Origin: Desmodesmus armatus
Taxonomy: Eukaryota > Chlorophyta > Chlorophyceae > Sphaeropleales > Scenedesmaceae
Assembly: GCA_007449985.2 (NCBI GenBank)
Contig: VIIQ02000004.1
Span: 62,001 to 126,000 of the forward strand
DNA: 64,000 nt
Direction: 5' to 3'
Below are positions 1-11,960 of this stretch, piece by piece. The stretch's first letter is position 1. Each line of letters opens with the position of its first letter. Made by a program: the position numbers and the translations under genes. The notes under the pieces are model-generated. The model was given only the letters and a program-made list of their open reading frames with translations. It was not told the DNA's origin and ran no database searches.

Positions 1-2180
1 CATGGTAGGCGCCACACTGCTGCACGGTACTCACTTCTACTGTGGTGCACTACCACCACCCTGCAGCTGCTTTGATGATTTGCAATCTGCACATCGGGGG
101 TTTGGAGGACTGTTTGCAACAAAGCTGTGTAGGTTCCTTTGTTGTCAGGACGGAAAGGAGTTGTTTCAGGACGGCGCACAGCATCTGTGGCTGTTGCTGC
201 CGGCTAGCAGCAGCGACAACAGCAATGTTGTTGCAACCTGCAGTTGCACCTGTTGACGTTGTTGACACTGCCGTGTGGATGACACAAAACCCTGTCGTAT
301 GCACACATGCAATGGCCTAGTGTGCTGTGGTGTGTGTTGAATGCACCCTGACTGTCGTATGGTGGCCTGTGTTCAGTGGCCCTTGGGTTCAGTGGCTTGT
401 ACTGCAGGAGTGTCTTGATGTGCAACATTCTGGATCCTGTGCACTTGTTTGTTGCCAAGGTGGTGGGGTGTCGTGGAATTGACTGCTACCATAACAACAC
501 AGTGCGCTGCAGTGTCAGTCCCAACAATAGATGCGCTGCCTCTGTGGTTCTTAGGCTGTGTGAACGGCCAGCCCAACAATCAACAGTGCAGCTTTAGCAA
601 CCAAGAACAAAAAACACCAATGGTTGCAGGTGAGGCCCATGCCACATGCCTTGTCAGGCTGCTTGTCTTACAGTACATAACACCACATCAGCGTCGCTCC
701 AAACAGCCCTACGTCAGGACCTTTCATCTTAGACAGTGCACTGTCTACCACTGTCTCCACGTGGCAGTAGGCAGACTGGGCCCGGACTCCGTCGTGACAC
801 CAGAGCACAGCATGCTGCGTCCCTGTCTGCTGGGGCCACCCCACTGGTTTGCTATGTGAACAGCCGACCGCCGTGAGGGCCTCACCCTGAAGAAAGAACA
901 GCTTCAAAAAAGACATGAAAACACAAATGGTTGCAGACTGCCGCGCAGTCCAGTATCGGACCCAACACAACACAGGATGACTCATTATGGGCCCAGGAGT
1001 TACCACAAACAGGGTCATTCACCATCAAACAAACACCCTAAAATCAGAAGGCCCCAAAACAACGTCCCTAAAAAAACAACTATGTCAGCCTAGCGGGCGG
1101 CAGCCCAGCCAAGAATACCCCAGGCAACCAACCAAAGAGCCACTGGCAACGTCCAGGCTAGCAGCTGCTCACTACGGCCTTGACGTCTCCATCAAACACA
1201 ACATCAGCCAACAGAAGCCTGTCCAAGCAAACTTTGCCTTGAAGGCACTGCGAACCAGATTCTCCTAACAGAATAACCGTCATTCTGTCATGAGTCATAA
1301 CAGCCAGCCTGTCAGACAGTTGTCGACCTTCAACAGACGGACGGCCCTGTAACACCCTTGAAACAGAACAGAAGGCCAGCTTCACCCAGTATGGCTGAAC
1401 GGCTGCTGTAACACCCCATCCCTTCGCCCACTATGTTACACACCCTCTGGCGCACTCAAACCCCACACACTCAGTCATGTACACACAGCTGCACTTGGGC
1501 CGGCAAGCGCAGCACACTCTCAAGCTTGCATGTCGAACACAGCACATAGAGTGCCAACATGATTGACATGACACAACAACAGATATGCGAGGAGGCAGAG
1601 AGTGCAGCAACAGCAACGCTGAATGGAGGTTGCTGTGAAGACACTTTTGCTGAAGCCTTAGTCATCAACCATAGTCAACAAACATTCAGCAAAACTGCAG
1701 GAAGCCACTCTGCAGAGGCTCTCTGGGCCTCAGGCATGTGGCTACATACCAGTGACAGCTCCACAACACACCGTGCAGCGGCTGTACACAATTGTACAGC
1801 AGGGCTGAAACAACCCACCCCAGCGCCAGACACCAGCTCTATGGATGTCACAGCTGCACACCCACACCCAGCCAAGGACTCTGTGACACCAGACTTCCAG
1901 CACAAAGACACAGCGCCAGTGCATGCCTCACCTCGGGCCTGCAGCAGACCTGTTGCAGGCCTGCTGCACACTTAGAGGCAATATAGCACACAGTCCAACA
2001 TGTACCTCCCGACACCACAGCACCACCAAGAAAACAGCGACACTATAACCTCATGCACACCCAGTAAACAAGCCAGGCTTCCAGCACAAAGACGCGGTGC
2101 CAGCTCTGACCTGCTGCGCGTTTGACAGGCATCGCAGCACACAGCCCAACATCATGTTGAAACCAGCCCTCCAAGGCATT

Positions 2181-2314
2181 TGAAACATGAGCACCACTAA
2201 AAGAACAGCAACACGACAATCACATGAAACATGAGCACCATTAAAAGAACAGCAACACCACAATCTCATGAAACATGAGCACCACTTAAAGAACAGCAAC
2301 ACCACAATCTCATG
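2181..2314. repeat. Three-copy 44-base tandem repeat
   Basis: Three consecutive copies begin at 2181, 2225 and 2269, each opening with TGAAACATGAGCACCA and containing AAGAACAGCAACAC. Copies differ at only a few bases. It lies in gene-free DNA and looks like a young minisatellite. Confidence 0.9.
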
Positions 2315-4084
2315 CACAGCCAGTGAAGCAGCCATTCCCAGTGCAGGGCCAGCTTCCACGTCAACCATGGATAGAGTTGTACTCCATACATGTGCCACCT
2401 GCCGGCTGCTGCTGGTGCCGTTGCTGCTAAGCTGGACCCACTCCGACAGGACCCCACGGCAACACAGCTCACGCTAAACCACCGTGGTGGCACTGCTGTC
2501 AGCGACACCCTCTGCATGTCGATGGCCCATTCAAGTGACTTGCAACCGCATAGAAGACAGTAGCTGGTTGGCACAGCTGTGGTGCCTCAGGCATCAGAGA
2601 GGCCCTGGCAGTGAAGGTGGAAAAACCCTAGTACACCATCTGGCGAGTCACTTAACCAGAGGTACCTCTGTACTGTGTCCCACACACCATGCATACCCTA
2701 CACCATCAGGGGTAGTGACTACTGTAGTAAGCCCCAAGGTGACAGTGTCGGAGCCACCCCTCCCCTTCCCCTTGTCAGTGCGCCACATGGAGAAAACACA
2801 ATCTGAACACCGCTCGCCGTGCCACACAGGTGGCTTGAATATTTGGGACACACTGCCATGGAACTCTCATTTTTGGGACATCATGTCATTAGTAATGCTG
2901 CCAAAAGCTTCCCCCACACCCAACCGGGCCAGGCTGCCCTCAAGTGCGGCCATCAAAACCCCGCCACGCACATGTGCAAAGCTGCAGGCAGGCCAGCTTA
3001 CTAAACCAAAACCACAGAGAAGAAACAGTCAAGGAACTCACAAAACTGCCAGAGTGTGTCAGCAACCACTGATTCTCACACATCCTGACCCCGGTCCTCA
3101 TTGCATCAGCGCAGCTTTCACATCCAGGGCAAAGAACCCCGGGTTCTGGGCCAGTAGTCCCCAATTCACAATCATTAGCTGCATGCAGGCAGCACATGTC
3201 TGCACAGGCCACCTCTCCTGCAAAGCAGCCACTTGTGTCAGCGGCAAACACTACACATGCACCTGGTCACTAGTAGTGAGAAAGCAGCTGGCACATGCGC
3301 AGGTGCACACACTGCATCACAAGATATGTAACACTTCTCCGCTGATATAACATAGATTAACAGACAGATGTCAACAGCAGGCACAAATGGCACCCGCCAC
3401 ACCTGCTAGGCAAGCTGCTGACCGCTGACAGGCTGATTCCGAAAGCTAAACGCCCTATACCCACCCCTCACACCATGTGCGCAAAAGAACTCAGTGCACA
3501 GCTCACAGGTGGATCCGAACCGACCTTGGGTCCAGGGCTTTGGGAGGCCGCCCTCAAAGCAGGCTGTTGTAACTGCTCTTAACCAACAGGGTCTGAGGCA
3601 GCGTCAAATCCCAAGGGAGGGAACGCGGCCTGGACAACGAACGTGCTGACGCACCTAACTTGACAAGTGATGCGCCAATGTGCAACAGGCAACTGTGGGG
3701 TTTGAAAACCCTTGCTACCCTTTCACGCAGGGTGCTCGACACACAAACATGCACACTTGACTGTGCCTGATGTGTGTGAACGTCTGCCTTTCTTTGCAGA
3801 GGCCCGTCGGCCCCACCAAACATGCTCAACACTTCCAAAAGGGGCTGCGCACGACAGTCGTCTCACACGCCAGGCGCCGTGCGGCCTGTGCTAGGTAAGG
3901 GCATAAGGCGTAGCACAGTCTTGCAGCAGTCCACTCTGCAACACACTCATACAATACAGGCAGCATGAATATGCATGCTTCTAACCCCGATCAAAAATTG
4001 AGACCCCAGTGCTACCTGGTCCCCACACACCAGGCATCAATGCCACAGCATGGCAGCTTCTGACCTTGCAAGACATCAGCGGTC

Positions 4085-4760
4085 CACAGTCTTCAGGAAG
4101 CAGCGGCATGCTGTGTGCGCATGTGTGCTGGTGCCAAAAACAAGAATGACAGACAGCTGCAGGCTTTCGGACGGTCCTGCAGGCTTGGCCACCTGTAACC
4201 CTCCGTGGCATGAACCGCTCACAGGCGGTAAGCAGCAGCCTGCTTGCTGCGTGCGCATGTGTGCTGGCCAGCACCATGGAGCCAAACAAAAATAAAAGAC
4301 AATGTCCTGCAGGCTCGGCCTCCTTTGACCTTCCATGGCATGAACAGGCCCATGGCCGCTGTCCACGGCATGTTTGCTGTGTGCACATGTGTGCTGGTGC
4401 CAAACAACAAGAATGCCAAACAACCGTCCTGCAGGCTCGTCCATCTTTGACCCTCCGTGGCATGAACAGTCCACCGGCCGGCTGCTAACCACAGCGTGTT
4501 TGCTGCGTGCGCATGTGTGCTGGTGCCAAACAACAAGAATGCAAGACAGCCATGCGACAGGCCCAAAGAAAACCCTGCTTGACTTGCCAGGATATGACAA
4601 TCCCACAGGCTACGAGCAGCAGCCTGCTTGCTGCATGCGCATGCCCTGGTGCAAACCAACGTCCCAGACTGCTGCCAGCACAGTGTGCATGTGTGCTGGT
4701 GCAAAAATCCAACCAAACGAGCTGCTGTGTGCACACATACTGAAACAAACACGAATGATC
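4085..4760. repeat. Degenerate minisatellite, period about 126-136 bases
   Basis: The marker word ATGTGTGCTG followed by GTGCCAAA or a close variant recurs at 4121, 4257, 4387, 4513 and 4689, with a damaged copy at 4641. Spacings are 136, 130, 126 and 128 bases, then a shortened unit. Between markers the units share the words CTGCAGGCT, TTTGACC and TGGCATGAAC. All sizeable open frames of both strands here are by-products of the repeat. Confidence 0.85.
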
Positions 4761-5411
4761 AAAGCCGCATCGCAGGAGCTCTCTGGTAAGCCGCACTTGG
4801 GGCAGATGCCATGTGGCAAGAATGCTGTGCCATGCACACATGCCTTGCTGCACCAGAACCGTGCCAATGCCCAGCTTGCCATCCAGCAAGCCTGCACATG
4901 CATCATGCTTCAACACACGGGCTTCGCAGAGCAGCACGTGAATGAGGACACCACTCCAAGACAACCTGTAGGGTGCTGCTGCACCTCCACACTCCACTCG
5001 AGGCGGATTGCAGGAGCTGAGTTGGGCGTGCTCACCAACGTATGCAATGCCGCTGCGCATGCATGACTGCTCTGCATGTGCAAAACACCCACATGCACAG
5101 GACAACAGGTTGCTGCCCACCAGGTGCCACCTCAGGCTGACACTGCTGACACAGGGTCAGGTCAGACCTTCAAGGGCCCAACTGCTGCCCACAACAATGT
5201 GATGGCTCGGTGCGGCAGCACATGGACATGGCACATGGGCACGTGCCTCTGCAGTGGCACACAGTTGACTGCGGGAACAGAGGCAGTTCCAGCAATCAGG
5301 CAGACAGCAGATGAGGTGACTCCTGGGCCTCCAGATGGCAACAGCCCCTTCAGCCCACGGAGCATTGGCCTTTAACGGGGCAGGTGGTGTCGGCGCCAGC
5401 GCTCTCGTTGC

Positions 5412-8400
5412 TCACAGTCCTGAAGTATAGCTGACCCAGGAGATCTGGTTCATGGAGTCTGCGATGAGCGCATTGCCGTCATTCTGCATCATGAACCGCC
5501 GCGGCGCTGTGCCCCTTCCAGCTGTGTTGGTGCTCCAATGCAGCACATCCTTGCCATCATAAACTGAGGGAGGCATGAAAAGTTGCAGATATGGTGCAGC
5601 CAGCGGCAGCAGTAGTAGGGTTGGATCGCAAGTACAGACTGCGCCAGTAATAATGAGTGTACTATACGCACGCGCGGTGTGTGAAGTCAGGAGAAGCAAG
5701 GGTGTCTGCCCTACTGCATGAACAGCATGCGCTCCCCAACTGGACGGCTCCTTGAACGGTGCCCTGCTAGTACCGAGAACCCAGCCTGCGCGAAATGCAT
5801 GTATGCAGGTGTGAGTAAAGACGCCACTGCAAGCATCCATGTGTTGCTGCAGAGTATGACAGCCCACTGCAGCTAGTGCCGCACTAGGGTGTAGGCTACA
5901 CTCCCAACAACAGAAACAGTTCAGCAGTTGCGCCCGCCACTTTTTTGGCGCCCGCCACTTACTGTTGAGGTTGCCGTCTGCCAGCATGACCAGCCTCACT
6001 GGTGCATTCCTGGTGGGAGACACAGAGTTTGTTGACCTGCACACACACCACACACACCACACGCACACGCACCTTGGGAAAGCTTTGAATTTTATACAAC
6101 ACGAGCGACCACATCATGCTCTGGTTTGCCACACCAAGGCGGAGTCCTTGCCGCACCATGGGAGCGAAAACTGAAACTTCAATGCACGCTGTGGTTTTGT
6201 GGAACTGTGGAGCTGTCTGCTCGGCACTTCGATAGCTCTGTCACAGTGACAGATTGCACGGAAGCCACACGGCGCTGCAGCACTAAGTGTGTGCAGGACG
6301 CTTCAATGCTGTACCACTCTGCATGAGCCCCTGGCTCCCTTGCAGGTTGCACATCTCTACTGTGCCAGATACTGTTACTGTGGCTGCATGCATTGCTGCA
6401 TCATTTCCATCGCTGCCCCGCCCGCTACTGCCCCACAGCTCACCAGATTGCTGTGCCTGCCTTGAACATCACCATGTTGGCATCAGTGTACACGCAGATC
6501 CAGTAGCGCTGGTTCTGAGAAACCAGGCAGCCCGGGCCCCCTGTAGCGGTTGTACTGCAAGCAGCAACACCAGCAAGACACACATCAGACACACCAGAAG
6601 CAGTGTTGAGTCATCACAGAGTTCCTTCAACGTCTTGGCTGCCAAACGTGCATACACTCTCATACATGTGCATCTTCAATCTGTACTGAAACAAGGTGCC
6701 AGTGACTACAGTTCCAGTTACAACATTTGGCATGGCATTATCGTGCAGCCCGCAGGGGAGCCAGGGGCGCATGCGGGAGGGGGGGGGGTGATCAGTACTC
6801 ATTAGTGCACCGAGCAAGCCAAAATATGCCCGGCGTTAGTTGGCAACTTCCGATGCGGTTGACTGCCCAGGTGACTCACGTGATCATGAAGCCTTGGGGC
6901 AAGGTGCCTGGCGGGAACATTGCTGGTGGAGAGGGGCTGGAAGGCGGAGCGGGGCTGGGGGTAGTTGGGGGCCTGGGGCTGGGTTGGGGTGGGCTTGACG
7001 GTGGGGTGGAAGGGGGTGGGGGGCTTGATGGTGGGGTGGAAGGGGGTGGGGTGGTTGAGGGTGGGTTGGCGTTGCGTGGAAGGACGTTCGCACGAAAGTA
7101 AGCCTGAGAGTTAACGTTGCCGCCAGGGGCGTACCTGCAGGCCGCAACAGCAACAGCAGCAGCAGCAGCAGTGCAGACGTCCCTCAGGGTTTTGTCAGAG
7201 GGCGTGGCCGTTGATGCTGGAGTATGGCCCTTGAAAGGAAAGGCCTCAGAGTGGGATGACCTGCAACGTACGGTATGCTCACAGTGTGCCTTCATGAGGG
7301 TGAGCTCTGAAAAGAGGTCGGCTGGGATGCTGACACCGATCCAATGAATCAAAGTGGTACTCAAAGTAGCCAATTTGCCACACAAGAACAGCAGCATTGC
7401 CCTGGATCCCTCACTGTTACCATCACTGTCCTACCTGCACACCACATATGTTCCACCAGTGCTCCAGCCAGCAAGGCCTGGGCCGCATTGATGCACTGCA
7501 CACCCAAGCTGTGTGGAGCTCTTCCATACAACCTGCAGTGCAGGCGGCAGCAGCAGCAACAACAACAGCAGCAACGGCAGCATCAACACACATCCGCTAC
7601 TTTGAAAGTTGCAGCCTGTATTTCCAGGCTAACTGCACCCCTTGCACGATGTTCTTTTTCATTGGCGGCTCACACCAGCAGCCAACTTGCATACCCTCGA
7701 TTACAAACCAGTCACTGCAGTGAATGCCTGACTGGCTGAGGCAGAGGCAACTCGGACGCTGAGTCAGTCTAGACAGGAGAGGCCCGGGCTCGGCTGTGCA
7801 TGCTTGCAGATTTGGACCCCAGACATGTTGACGAGCAGCAGCTGGCAATCCTGGTGGGGTCAGTGCCAGGGTGACCAAAACCCTAGTCACTTCCAGGGTG
7901 TCCAAAACCCTGGTCGCATTCAGCGCAAACACAGCCCTGGTCAGGTTCAAGGTAGTTTGAACCATGCAAACTCACTTGTGTGAAGTGGCCTGTTGCGCTG
8001 CTATACTCTGGATAACTGCAGTCATACAGTGAAATCTCGTCATACCTGCAACACAAACACAGCCACACAGGCCTGGTCAACAGCAAGTATATTGCAGGCA
8101 AGTATATGCAAATGCAAGTATACAGCAGGTGTGCTGTGTGAGCTTTGTTGGGTATAGTGCTTGCATCAGGGCTGCCTGCAACAGTCCTGGTGGTTGTGCT
8201 GTGAAGGGTGTCAGCTGACAGCGCAAGCATCAGTAAATGTTGCAACGAACTTGTCTTGTGTCACACCACCCAGTCTTCAACTTCAGCGTGCAGTTACTGG
8301 AAGTCAGTAGACCCAAACGGCTGATGTCTTCACCTTGATTTCAATTAGTTCCAACGTATGATTGGAAGCCCACACGAAGCTTAGCCCATCACCCAAGGTT

Positions 8401-9659
8401 ACCAACCTTGCATGTGTCTGCACCACCCTCTGGGTGTTAGTACAGTTGTGCTGCCACATGTCACACAAGGGACGACCCTTGACTGTCAACACATATCGCC
8501 ATCATCCTCAACAGGTTTTTATTGCTCTTCAAATTCACTCACCACTCTTTCAGAGCCCGCGCCAGCGTCTGAGCAAAGTTGTTCGTGCCGCCAATCGCCC
8601 ACAAATTCTCCCCCTGCCCGTTTTGAGCATTTTGAGGGTCATGCCCAAACCGACAAGCTTGAGCATGCCTCAGTGCATAACTAGCCAGAGTGTCACTCCA
8701 CACAAGGGCAGGGGTGTTGTGCCAGTTGCGGTAATAGTTGTGCCTCTCCAGGATTGGCTGGTACAGCGATGGAGCAGCCTGCTGAGTGATGGTTGCTGCG
8801 GCCTGTGCTGTCACTGCTGCGTCTTGCGCTTCTGCTTCCTCCACAGTACGGTACACCGCTGGGCCAGAACCCCACTGCTGAGCCTCAGAAGCTGCTGCAG
8901 CTGCTACAGCAGCAGGAAGCGGCTCTGCTGCCTCTTCTGCTACAGCTGCTGCTGCTTCTGCTGCTACTGCTGCTGCCTCTGCTTCCATGCGCTGTCGGCG
9001 TGCAGTCCGCCTCGCAATCCTGTTGAAGCGAGGGGGCGCTGGGACCACCACAGCTTGCTGCACAGGGCCTGTGAAGGCATGAAGTTTGTCTAGAACCTCG
9101 TGTGCCTTTGTTCCTGCTGTTGGGAGGCCTGGAGGGGCTGCTGATAGCTGACTGGGCAGCTCAGAAGCTCTGGCAGCATCAGCAGATCCAAAGTCTGCAT
9201 GTTTCAAGAGCAGCAGTGATGCAGGCAGTTGGTGGGAGGTGATTTGCAGCCTGAGAGGGAGGTGGTTGGGGACAATTTGATCAGTTGCTGGCCCAGTTTT
9301 TGGCCTCTTGGGGGCCTGAAGGCAGGTATGACATGGAAAAGGCTTCAACGCCAGCTCAAGCTGCAAACAGCAGTGTGTTGTGTCAGTGTGCTGGACAGAC
9401 ATGTGAGCTGAATCAGTTCACAATGCATGTCATACACATCAGTGTTCTGATGGATGTCTGAACAATGTCTCAGTAGGCAGAGAAGGTTGCATCCAGCACT
9501 GTGACCAGCACAGTATGCTGTTGTGCAACAGAACCAACACTGCTGACCCAACTTCAAGCATGGGCACACACCTTGAATGGATGTTTCCTGAGCTTGAGAT
9601 TGATGCAACTGGGCTACAGCAGCTGCGAATAGCAGCGCTGTCAAAGCCATTCCCCTCAT
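5412..9659 (-). CDS. Secreted CAP (PR-1/SCP) domain protein with proline-rich linker and bulb-type lectin tail
   Basis: Model: complement(join(5412..5563,5963..6036,6444..6554,6880..7134,7435..7532,7976..8045,8543..9407,9572..9659)), 570 residues, all junctions in phase. The start at 9659 gives a signal peptide (MRGMALTALLFAAAVAQ), so the protein should be secreted or sit in the wall. Residues about 130-240 are Ala/Glu/Gln-rich. The CAP domain spans about 245-395, with ERHNYYR, GENLW, TGHFTQVVW and RYAPGGN, the family's signature blocks, each split by introns as expected. A Ser/Thr/Pro-rich linker follows (about 396-455), then a B-lectin-like domain with three DGN-type strands (YTDANMVMF, LADGNLNIY, MQNDGNALIAD) ending close to the stop. 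CAP proteins are extracellular lipid- or glycan-associated proteins in many eukaryotes; B-lectins bind mannose. The carbohydrate pocket pattern QxDxNxVxY is only partly kept, so sugar binding is an inference. Confidence 0.85.
6321..6774. repeat. Intronic inverted repeat flanking one lectin exon
   Basis: Bases about 6321-6378 and the complement of about 6712-6774 match over roughly 57 bases; the best 30-base core differs at four positions (shared words CCCCTGGCTCCC and TGCAC). One arm lies in each intron next to exon 6444-6554 of the CAP-lectin gene. The exon is 111 bases and has the same phase at both ends. Confidence 0.75.
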
Positions 9660-11554
9660 CTTGCCTTGCTGAACTCAAGCAACCTGTAAACAGCAGAGTG
9701 TGGTGCCATGCACTAAGCGGGCTGTGGATGCGATAAGCTGTGGAAAACAAAGGTGCTAGCCGCGCTCCGCTTCAGGTATGCGAAGCTGACATGACCACTG
9801 TACGCGCCGGGCGTTGCGCTACTATCCCCGGCCCGGGAACTGACGCTGCTGCTGCTGCTGACCCGGGTCGCGGGTCCCCGACATGACATGGGCTTCCAAA
9901 GCAAAGTAAACGCTTTTAAGTTTGACTCAGTGCGCAGGATCATCCTTCAGCATCTGCGGTGGCTCACCGTTCAGGATCCCGCCCGCTGTTGGTACCTCTT
10001 CTCAGCTCTGTCTTGATTTCACACTCAAGTAAAAACCAAACGCAGGCTAAGGCTAAATTATGATGTTGAAAATGTCGCCGTTGCAAGACGCAGGTCAGCC
10101 GTGCAGTAAAGTACGCGTTGGGGGCAGCAAGACGCCGAGGCACTTCCAATATCAATGAACGCACAGAGTATACTGAAACAGAGCGTTGTAGACAAAAACA
10201 GAAGGTACCCTGTGGCGGTACCACCGATATAGTACTCCGTGGTCCAGACCCTCCCCGGTTTTTGTCGGGCAGTCTCCTACACCTAGTAGAATCTGCACAC
10301 CACCAATCACACATCCATATGTCTACATACAGTAATGTTATTTTCAGTAGTGTGCAAGGTTTGTTTGTTGGCGCTGCACAAGTTGTCGGTCTCTACCCGG
10401 GCCGCGACTAGATCGATTGACCCACAAACAAGTGCTTGGACTGCCCCACCGGAGTTGATGCATCTTACAATCGCATATTGTGACCCGTTATATACCCTTT
10501 CCAGCGTACTCAGCATCGAAGATATGGGTATGTGGATGGACTGAAGCAGCCCAGGTTGTCGTCAGAGGGCTCACCGTGACCAGGAGGACCTGAGATGCAC
10601 TGTATATGTGACGGGTATGCAAGCAAATACCATGCTATCGATATGCCTCAAGCATGAAACATACATGGACATCAAAAAACAGGCGGGTATGAAGACCAGT
10701 TCAGCTATCAGGCTGCTTTGCAGATCACAAACATTGACCTTACATAAGCTTGCAACACGGCGGCAGTGGAAGGGTGGCGACATGGCCGAAGCACAGCTAC
10801 TGTGCAGCACAAGTGAAACTCCCACTGCAGTGCAATGCCGCCAGCTTGCACAAACGCCAATCCCAGCTCCTGCAGGCGCCTGCAGCCTACCAGCTGGCAG
10901 GCTGACTGAAGCTGAAGACACAACGGACCCCCAAAACACACAAAACATCACAAAAATCCACACCATCAAACCTCTGATGGACGCATACCTATCGCAATCT
11001 CAGCAAATGGTATGCTGCCAGCCCCATACATGGACATGTCACTCCAAACTATGTACAATGCAAGGCCTGCAGTCCTATCCCAGCTGCTGTATTGTACAAC
11101 GCCCACCACATATGCTGCCAGCGCAGATGCAGATGCATCACAGCCAAACCCATGAGGACCATTGCCAAAACTCGCCACACCCGGAATCTGCAGAGCTACA
11201 CCAGCACTCCGCAGTGCCACACATCTGCAGCCCATACAGCACAGCACAGCCCTGTGTACAAGAGGCATGGCCTGCTGTTGCGAACAGCTGGTGACAGCTG
11301 CAGGTCAGCATTTACAGTCTGCTCACTCGCTCCCAGCGCATACCCAGACACCCGCCATCACATATTCCTTTTCAACAGCCCGACGAGCAAACTGCAGTAA
11401 AAAGTCACAGCAGCAGCTAACACTGCTGCAACAGCAGGAGCCCTGAACAGGCTCAGCTGCACACACTACATACCCAGCTCTCGCTGCAAAACCGCCCCTT
11501 CACCCCACCACACAAACACACACAGAACAGCTGCACAGCGGCACACACTGTCTG
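9660..11554. other. Intergenic region upstream of the CAP-lectin gene
   Basis: This interval should hold the promoter of the leftward CAP-lectin gene; about 9760-9900 is locally rich in CpG and CCGGG words. Open frames exist on both strands (for example 10608-11294, plus strand), but their translations are low in complexity, lack motifs and are not framed by convincing splice sites. I do not call a gene. The right part, rich in CAGC and ACACAC words, leads into decayed copies of the NAMPT 3' end. Confidence 0.5.
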
Positions 11555-11875
11555 CATGCCTCACGCCTTGGCCACGGCTGCAGGACCAGCAGCAGAACCT
11601 ACAGCTGCCCCAGCAGCACCCGGCGCTGCCTTACACCTTCAAGCACGCTTGCAAGTGCCAGCTGTGCTATACAGCACACATACACACCAGCTGCACCAGC
11701 TGGTACAGAGCACATGCCTCACGCCTTGGCTACAAACGCAGGCCCAGCAGCTGCCCCCACAGCTGCCCTGGCACCAGCAGCAGCGCCCGCCTCTGCCCTG
11801 GCCCCCTTGAGTCCATGCATGTCCTGCTGCAGCCGCTCCACCTGGGCAGGGCGCTGTGGTCGTCAGCGCTCTCCT
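11555..11875 (-). pseudogene. Two decayed copies of the NAMPT last-exon 3' end
   Basis: The end of the NAMPT gene (11956-12115) is matched by 11714-11872 and more weakly by 11555-11632. Shared plus-strand words include GGCCCAGCAGCTGCCCCCAC, CATGCATGTCCTGC and CAGCCGCTCCACCT. The repeats start at the same point relative to the stop codon and keep orientation, so they are tandem duplicates of the terminal exon and adjoining 3' flank. The copies carry substitutions and have no upstream exons, so they are not functional genes by themselves; they could lie in the 3' UTR. Confidence 0.8.
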
Positions 11876-11960
11876 ACCTCAAGGCTTACAGGCGCCAGCT
11901 GGATTTGACAGCACATGCACACAGGGGCTGCGCCAAGGCAGCACATACCGTGCGCATGCC

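Larger units (their letters stand above)
1..5411. other. Gene-free region with degenerate tandem repeats
   Basis: No open frame here shows a recognisable domain, signal peptide or spliceable exon series, and the longer frames are produced by repeated DNA. The stretch holds a 44-base tandem repeat near 2.2 kb, a degenerate repeat of about 128 bases at 4.1-4.7 kb, and a diffuse similarity between 1890-2010 and 2060-2160 (shared words such as TTCCAGCACAAAGAC). The region lies downstream of the CAP-lectin gene at 5412, so its right edge may include that gene's 3' UTR. I see no other functional element. Confidence 0.6.

Noticed and set aside
4076..4752. Overlapping minus-strand frames with repeated HTCA/HAHA peptides
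   Set aside because: They follow the 128-base tandem repeat and shift frame between units; no start context or splice pattern supports a protein.
10608..11294. 228-residue plus-strand frame
   Set aside because: No motif, no splice context, composition like the surrounding intergenic DNA.
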